Positions 13,780-19,318 of a DNA stretch of 19,318 nucleotides are shown one piece after another. The translations under genes and the position numbers were made by a program. The stretch is from DASYSA01 sp036003885 (GTDB lineage: Bacteria > Acidobacteriota > Blastocatellia > UBA7656), in the NCBI GenBank assembly GCA_036003885.1, contig DASYSA010000311.1, forward strand, positions 1-19,318. The letters run 5' to 3'. Numbering within the stretch: the stretch's first letter is position 1; each line of letters starts with the position of its first letter. The notes below the pieces were generated by a model. The model was not told the DNA's origin. It did no database searches and worked only from the letters and a program-made list of their open reading frames with translations.

Positions 13780-13845
13780 GTCGGTTTCGTGCGCACAGGC
13801 TTTTCGCTGTAAGAACGAGTATTTCACTCGAAGGGAAGTGTCAGA

Positions 13846-13959
13846 ATGAAGGTCAGAGCGTCGGTAAAGAAGATGTGTGATAACTGCAAGGTCATCCACC
13901 GTAAGGGCGTGGTCCGCGTGATATGCACCAACCCGAAGCACAAACAGCGGCAAGGCTAG
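13846..13959 (+). CDS. rpmJ: 50S ribosomal protein L36
   Basis: This is L36, a tiny zinc-ribbon protein of the large subunit, 37 residues long. The sequence starts MKVRASVKKMCDNCKVIHRK. The zinc ligands are Cys11, Cys14, Cys27 and His32, so this is the zinc-binding paralog type. The end CTNPKHKQRQG is exactly the family tail. AAGGGAAG 7-14 bases before ATG 13846 makes a good Shine-Dalgarno. It leads the alpha block. Confidence 0.96.
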   Translation: MKVRASVKKMCDNCKVIHRKGVVRVICTNPKHKQRQG

Positions 13960-13988
13960 AATCTTGATCAACGGTTAACGGAGGAGTA

Positions 13989-14372
13989 ATGGCACGTATA
14001 GCGGGTGTTGATCTGCCGGCGAACAAGAGGGCCGAAGTGGGTCTCACATACATTTACGGGATCGGGCGTTCGCGCGCCAACAAGATACTTGGCGAAGCCG
14101 GGGTCGACATTGATAAGCGAATACGGGAGTTGACCGAGGAAGAGATCAATCGGATTCGTACCGTCCTCGATCAACAAGGGAATGTGGAAGGCGACCTGCG
14201 CAAGCAGACCCAGATGGACATCAAGCGGCTGATGGACATCGGCTCCTATCGCGGGTTGCGACACAGAAGGGGACTGCCTGTGCGCGGCCAGCGAACCCAT
14301 ACCAACGCCCGCACGCGAAAGGGCCCGCGCCGAATGACTGTGGCCAAGAAGAAGGCCCCCGGCAAGAAATAG
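13989..14372 (+). CDS. rpsM: 30S ribosomal protein S13
   Basis: This is S13, in the head, contacting P-site tRNA and L5 across a subunit bridge. It has 127 residues. It begins MARIAGVDLPANKRAEVGL, with TYIYGIGRSRANKIL and ELTEEEINRIR, and the hallmark SYRGLRHRRGLPVRGQRT followed by TNARTRKGP. It ends in a Lys-rich tail. The Shine-Dalgarno GGAGGAGTA sits directly before ATG 13989 and is the strongest in the window. The gene is 29 bases from rpmJ. Confidence 0.97.
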   Translation: MARIAGVDLPANKRAEVGLTYIYGIGRSRANKILGEAGVDIDKRIRELTEEEINRIRTVLDQQGNVEGDLRKQTQMDIKRLMDIGSYRGLRHRRGLPVRGQRTHTNARTRKGPRRMTVAKKKAPGKK

Positions 14373-14379
14373 GAACCTG

Positions 14380-14456
14380 TCTGTCGCCCGTTGTCCGTAG
14401 TCTTTACAGAGACAACCGGCAACTGACCACGGACGATCCACAACGGATTACGGACT
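14380..14456. repeat. Heptad hairpin 13 (rpsM-rpsK gap), GTCCGTA-type, long right array
   Basis: The left arm 14380-14403 has GTCTGTC-like, GCCCGTT and GTCCGTA units. The right side 14409-14456 holds about six heptads of the ACGGAC/ACAACCG form. Several pairings are possible; GTCCGTAGTC at the end of the left arm matches GATTACGGAC at 14446-14455 at 9 of 10 positions. It is looser than elements 3 and 5 but clearly the same class. The right array ends 3-4 bases before the rpsK ATG. Confidence 0.75.
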
Positions 14457-14459
14457 AAC

Positions 14460-14894
14460 ATGGCAAAAGCGGCAAAAGCGGCAAAAGCAGCAAAGGTACC
14501 AGCCAAGGGCGGCAAGAAGAAGACCTTCAAGCGTAAGGAACGGCGAATAGTTCCTCAGGGGATCGCGCACATTCAGGCAAGTTTCAACAATACGCTGGTG
14601 GCTATCACCGATCTGGAAGGCAATCTCATAAGTCAGTCGTCGGCCGGCGCGCTAGGTTTTCATGGCTCGCGCAAGGGGACGCCATTCGCGGCGCAGCAGG
14701 CCGCATCGCGAGCAGCCCAGGCGGCCCGCGACGTCGGAATGCACTCGTGTGAGGTCAGAGTGAAGGGACCAGGCTCGGGACGCGAGTCGGCGGTGCGCGC
14801 CATACAGGCCGCGGGAATCGAGGTGCGGCTGATTCGAGATGTGACTCCAATCCCGCACAACGGCTGCAGGCCGCCGAAACGACGACGGGTCTAG
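14460..14894 (+). CDS. rpsK: 30S ribosomal protein S11 with Ala-Lys repeat N-terminus
   Basis: This is S11, on the platform, contributing to the E site. It has 144 residues, about 15 above the common length. The core begins near RRIVPQGIAHIQASFNNT and includes ITDLEGNLISQSSAGALGF, RKGTPFAAQQAASRAA, VKGPGSGRESAVRAIQ and the C-terminal VTPIPHNGCRPPKRRRV. The extra N-terminus is MAKAAKAAKAAKVPAKGG; its DNA is a 9-base tandem repeat (GCGGCAAAA, 14464-14497). No Shine-Dalgarno precedes ATG 14460. The upstream bases belong to heptad hairpin 13. Confidence 0.96.
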   Translation: MAKAAKAAKAAKVPAKGGKKKTFKRKERRIVPQGIAHIQASFNNTLVAITDLEGNLISQSSAGALGFHGSRKGTPFAAQQAASRAAQAARDVGMHSCEVRVKGPGSGRESAVRAIQAAGIEVRLIRDVTPIPHNGCRPPKRRRV

Positions 14895-14900
14895 TGGAAG

Positions 14901-14936
14901 GCGAACGACCGGCTGCTTTGTCAGGCGGCCGTTTGC
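14901..14936. other. Stem-loop after rpsK
   Basis: GCGAACGACCGGCTG (14901-14915) pairs with CAGGCGGCCGTTTGC (14922-14936) around CTTTGT, with few mismatches. It starts 7 bases after the rpsK stop. No T-run follows, so it is more likely an RNA-stability or attenuation element than a terminator. It is the first structure in the 244-base rpsK-rpsD gap. No gene is found in the rest of that gap, which holds another small hairpin (CCCGC/GCGGG) just before the rpsD Shine-Dalgarno. Confidence 0.5.
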
Positions 14937-15138
14937 GAAATTCGGGCTCAAGCGAACTGAGATGGTGATTCTCGGAATCATCGGCGCTTTAAAGGAAGAA
15001 GGGCACTGAGACAGCGGGCGCCGGCTTCGGGACGGATCTTTTGATCTGGCCGCAACTCGGAGAAGGACGTCGATCTCAAGCCTGTAAACTTTTGCTGATC
15101 TCGCCCGCAGAGGGCGGGAGAGTAGATGGAGGGATCGA

Positions 15139-15777
15139 GTGGCAAGATATCGAGGCCCGGTGTGCCGTTTGTGCCGCCGGGAAGGCATGAAGTTGTTCTT
15201 GAAGGGCGAGCGATGTTACAAACCCAGCTGCCCGATCGAGAAACGCGGCACTCAACCGCCCGGCCAGCACGGCCGGAGCGTTCGGCGGGCCAAGCTGATC
15301 GGTTACGGCGAGCAGCTCAGAGAGAAGCAGAAGGTTAAACGCATCTACGGCATGCTGGAGCGCCAGTTCAGGCTCTACTTCGAACGGGCCGTACGCATGA
15401 AAGGCGTGACAGGGGAGAACCTCCTCGGGCTTCTCGAGAGACGACTGGACAACGCCGTCTATCGTCTGGGATTTGCAACCTCACGCGCTCAGGCGCGCCA
15501 GCTTGTCAGCCACGGGCACATCAACGTCAACGGCCGAAAGGTCGACATCCCCAGCTTCCAGGTGAAGGTCGGCGACGAGGTAGCCGTGAACGAAGGCAGT
15601 CGCTCCAACATTCACATACAGGGCGCATTTCAGACAGCTTCCGGGCGAGGGCGCCCGGGGTGGCTTGAGATCACTTCACAAGATGACATGCGCGGTCGGG
15701 TCGTTGCTCTTCCACGTCGAGAAGACATAGGGCAAAACATTAACGAACAGCTCATAGTCGAACTTTATTCCAAGTAG
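15139..15777 (+). CDS. rpsD: 30S ribosomal protein S4 (GTG start), zinc-binding form
   Basis: This is S4, a primary 16S rRNA binder, part of the mRNA entry channel; in E. coli it represses its own operon. It has 212 residues. Starting at GTG 15139 it reads MARYRGPVCRLCRREG. The zinc ligands are Cys9, Cys12, Cys26 and Cys31. The S4 RNA-binding domain follows (LLERRLDNAVYRLGFA, ARQLVSHGHINVNGRK). The GTG start is fixed by TGGAGGGAT just upstream and by the family opening. The long 244-base leader could host S4 control, but no known S4 pseudoknot can be recognised. Confidence 0.96.
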   Translation: MARYRGPVCRLCRREGMKLFLKGERCYKPSCPIEKRGTQPPGQHGRSVRRAKLIGYGEQLREKQKVKRIYGMLERQFRLYFERAVRMKGVTGENLLGLLERRLDNAVYRLGFATSRAQARQLVSHGHINVNGRKVDIPSFQVKVGDEVAVNEGSRSNIHIQGAFQTASGRGRPGWLEITSQDDMRGRVVALPRREDIGQNINEQLIVELYSK

Positions 15778-15801
15778 CCCAAGGATAGAGTTAAGTCAGA
15801 T

Positions 15802-15833
15802 GCCAGAGCTCGGCACGTTTGCTGGACTCTGGC
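15802..15833. other. Stem-loop in the rpsD-rpoA gap
   Basis: GCCAGAG at 15802-15808 pairs perfectly with CTCTGGC at 15827-15833 around an 18-base loop. It lies 23 bases before the rpoA ATG. It is not a heptad array. The stem can leave the rpoA Shine-Dalgarno (GAGAGGAAT) free. Confidence 0.45.
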
Positions 15834-15856
15834 TCAGACTCTTTCGAGAGGAATCA

Positions 15857-16867
<1,011 letters not shown>

Positions 16868-16953
16868 AGCTTCAGAACGTCCAGCGCCCCGGCAGAGTCC
16901 CGTCCGGCCCTGGAGCGCTTGTTCGGGGCGTACACGTTAGAGAGGGAAGTGAA

Positions 16954-17640
16954 ATGCGACACAGGGTAGCTCATCGAAAACTCGGGCGCAAGTCGGACCA
17001 TCGCAAGGCGCTGCTGCGTAATCTTTGTACATCGCTGATCGTGCACGAGCGGCTCATAACAACTCTGCCCAAGGCAAAGGAGCTCCGCCCGTTCGCCGAG
17101 CGCGCCATCACGCTGGGCAAACGAGCCTTGAACTCTGAGGCCCCGGCCTCGGCGCTCCATGCGCGGCGGCTGGCGGCCAGTTATTTCTTTAGCGGGAATA
17201 ACAACCGGGTTCCGGACGGAGGATATAAACGTCCTCGCGCGCCTCGGACCGCGGGCGTATTTGCACTCGACAAGTTGTTCGGAGACGTGGCCAGCCGTTT
17301 TGTTGACAGGCCCGGCGGCTACACTCGAATTCTCAAGCTTGGCGTTCGCCGTGGAGATGGGGCGGAGATGGCGTTGATTGAGCTGATCGGCAGCGAGGCT
17401 AAGCCGGCCCATAAGGAGGAGAAGACGGAAGAGAAGAAGTCGCTCCGCCGCTTCTTCGCGCGCGGCAAGAAGTCGGGCGAAGGCGAATCCAAAGCATCAG
17501 CCGACAAGAAGGCGGACAGGAAGCCCGCGGGAAAATCCGCATCACCCAAGTCCGGTTCAAAAGCTAAAGGGAAGGGTGGGTCCGAACCGCCAACTGCCAA
17601 GCCCAGCACGCGAGGCAAGAAAAAGGAAGAGGCCGACTAA
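16954..17640 (+). CDS. rplQ: 50S ribosomal protein L17 with long Lys-rich C-terminal tail
   Basis: This is L17, near the tunnel exit. Residues 1-146 are the conserved domain: MRHRVAHRKLGRKSDHRKAL, the TTLPKAKELRPFAE stretch, RFVDRPGGYTRILKLG and EMALIELIG. Compared with E. coli L17 there is an insertion of about 20 residues (81-100, NNNRVPDGGYKRP..). Residues 147-228 form a low-complexity tail rich in Lys, Glu, Ser, Gly and Pro, with no recognised fold. The total of 228 is far above the common 116-130. The Shine-Dalgarno AGAGGGAAG lies a few bases before ATG 16954. It is the last gene of the ribosomal block. Confidence 0.95.
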   Translation: MRHRVAHRKLGRKSDHRKALLRNLCTSLIVHERLITTLPKAKELRPFAERAITLGKRALNSEAPASALHARRLAASYFFSGNNNRVPDGGYKRPRAPRTAGVFALDKLFGDVASRFVDRPGGYTRILKLGVRRGDGAEMALIELIGSEAKPAHKEEKTEEKKSLRRFFARGKKSGEGESKASADKKADRKPAGKSASPKSGSKAKGKGGSEPPTAKPSTRGKKKEEAD

Positions 17641-17668
17641 GAGGCCTGCCTTGCGAGGGTATGCGTTC

Positions 17669-17710
17669 AAGCCTCAGCCGCTCGCGGTTGAGGCTTTCGC
17701 TTCTGTATCT
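17669..17710 (+). terminator. Rho-independent-type terminator after rplQ
   Basis: AAGCCTCAGCCG (17669-17680) pairs with CGGTTGAGGCTT (17685-17696), a 12-base stem with one G-U pair and a CTCG loop. It is followed by TCGCTTCTGTATCTT, which is T-rich though not a pure run. It stands 28 bases after the rplQ stop. It most likely ends the ribosomal transcript. Confidence 0.8.
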
Positions 17711-17740
17711 TCAACTCATTGAGGAGGATCGCAAGCAGAA

Positions 17741-18253
17741 ATGGCTAACATCAATCTGAAAGAACTCAAAGAGTTGATCGACCTCATCAGCGAGAAAGGG
17801 TTCGCAGAATTCGAGGTCGAACGCCAGGGGTTCCGTCTGCGCATCGTCCGCTTCAAAGAGCCGCCCCCCGAGGAGTTGAGTGCCGCTGCACCTCCTCCGG
17901 CCGCCGCACCCTCAGGCGGAAAAGCAGCTCCAGAGGGATCGCAGGTACGACAGACACCTCCCGCTCCCGAGGCCCCCCTGCTCACGCCCGAGGAACCTGT
18001 TGAGCCTGAGGTGGTGCTCCACATAATCAAGTCGCCGATTGTCGGCACCTTTTATCGTTCCCCATCCCCGGAGGCGGAGCCTTTCGTTATCGTTGGCGAT
18101 CGCGTTGAGCCGGACTCAGTGGTGTGCATAATCGAGGCGATGAAGCTGATGAATGAGATCCAGGCCGAGACTTCAGGGCTGGTGGCTCAGGTCTACGTTG
18201 AGAACGGCCAGCCTGTGGAATACGGCCAGCCGCTGTTTGGAATAAAGTCGTAA
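17741..18253 (+). CDS. accB: Biotin carboxyl carrier protein of acetyl-CoA carboxylase
   Basis: BCCP carries the biotin of acetyl-CoA carboxylase, the first committed step of fatty-acid synthesis. It has 170 residues. An N-terminal helical segment (MANINLKELKELIDLI) is followed by a Pro/Ala-rich linker (about 41-90). The biotinyl domain comes last, with EAMKLMNEI and Lys135 as the biotin site. IKSPIVGTFYRSPSPEAEPF precedes it, with the thumb-like extension of the AccB type. GAGGAGG lies about 14 bases before ATG 17741, a somewhat long spacing. It is separated from rplQ by a terminator, so it starts a new unit with accC. Confidence 0.96.
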   Translation: MANINLKELKELIDLISEKGFAEFEVERQGFRLRIVRFKEPPPEELSAAAPPPAAAPSGGKAAPEGSQVRQTPPAPEAPLLTPEEPVEPEVVLHIIKSPIVGTFYRSPSPEAEPFVIVGDRVEPDSVVCIIEAMKLMNEIQAETSGLVAQVYVENGQPVEYGQPLFGIKS

Positions 18254-18256
18254 AGG

Positions 18257-18375
18257 AACGTTTTGCGTTTAGCGTTTTATGTTTGGCGTTTCGCATTGAT
18301 TGTTTCGCGCTCTCAAGCGGAAACCTTAAAGTGATGACTGCCGAACGTAAAACTCAAAACGTAAAACGTAAAACG
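18257..18375. repeat. Heptad hairpin 14 (accB-accC gap), GTTTTGC/GTAAAAC-type
   Basis: The left arm 18259-18291 reads GTTTTGC, GTTTAGC, GTTTTAT, GTTTGGC, GTTT. The right arm 18341-18375 reads AACGTAA, AACTCAA, AACGTAA, AACGTAA, AACG. They are complementary over most of their length. The loop is about 49 bases, the longest of the set. It begins shortly after the accB stop and ends 7 bases before the accC ATG. It shows that the class is not limited to ribosomal genes. Confidence 0.9.
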
Positions 18376-18382
18376 CGTCCCG

Positions 18383-19318
<936 letters not shown>

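Noticed and set aside
15800..15856. Upstream ATG (15800) as the rpoA start
   Set aside because: The added 19 residues have no homology, overlap a stem-loop, and lack a good Shine-Dalgarno; 15857 has GAGAGGAAT directly before it.
17641..17740. A promoter for accB in the rplQ-accB gap
   Set aside because: No -35/-10 pair with acceptable match and spacing is seen between the terminator and accB.

Overview
This window holds most of a bacterial translation supercluster, all on the + strand. It runs from the end of tuf (EF-Tu) through the S10, spc and alpha ribosomal-protein blocks, then an rplQ terminator, then the first two acetyl-CoA carboxylase genes (accB and the start of accC). The DNA is moderately GC-rich. 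Gene order is the standard bacterial one. Zinc-binding forms of L24, S14, L36 and S4, a long Lys-rich L17 and a pre-extended S17 fit a deep-branching soil-type bacterium. My best guess is Acidobacteriota, perhaps Blastocatellia; this is an inference from style, not a proof.

Layout. 1-138: C-terminus of EF-Tu. 227-5820: rpsJ-rplC-rplD-rplW-rplB-rpsS-rplV-rpsC-rplP-rpmC-rpsQ. 5885-12143: rplN-rplX-rplE-rpsN-rpsH-rplF-rplR-rpsE-rpmD-rplO-secY. 12150-13616: adk and map. 13617-13845: a 229-base gap with a plausible sigma70-type promoter and no infA. 13846-17640: rpmJ-rpsM-rpsK-rpsD-rpoA-rplQ, closed by a strong stem-loop terminator. 17741 to the right edge: accB and a partial accC. No gene-free stretch exceeds 300 bases.

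The genes work together as ribosome supply (both subunits), the translocon for exported proteins (SecY), nucleotide and N-terminus maintenance (Adk, Map) and the RNA polymerase alpha subunit. The acc genes are a separate unit for malonyl-CoA synthesis.

The striking part is the intergenic DNA. Thirteen gaps, plus one decayed case, are filled by long inverted repeats whose two arms are tandem 7-base units. The heptamer differs between elements (for example GTCCGTT, GAGTACT, GAAATTC, CAGGTNT, GATTGCG, GTTTCTG, GTTTTGC). The layout stays the same: the left arm begins 0 to about 10 bases after the upstream stop codon, the left arm is G/T-rich, the right arm is A/C-rich, and the right arm ends at or in the Shine-Dalgarno region of the next gene. 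I call them heptad hairpins here. The architecture is conserved while the sequence is not, which suggests either an RNA-level control or processing element or a peculiar mobile or palindrome-generating process. This is the candidate undescribed system in the window.
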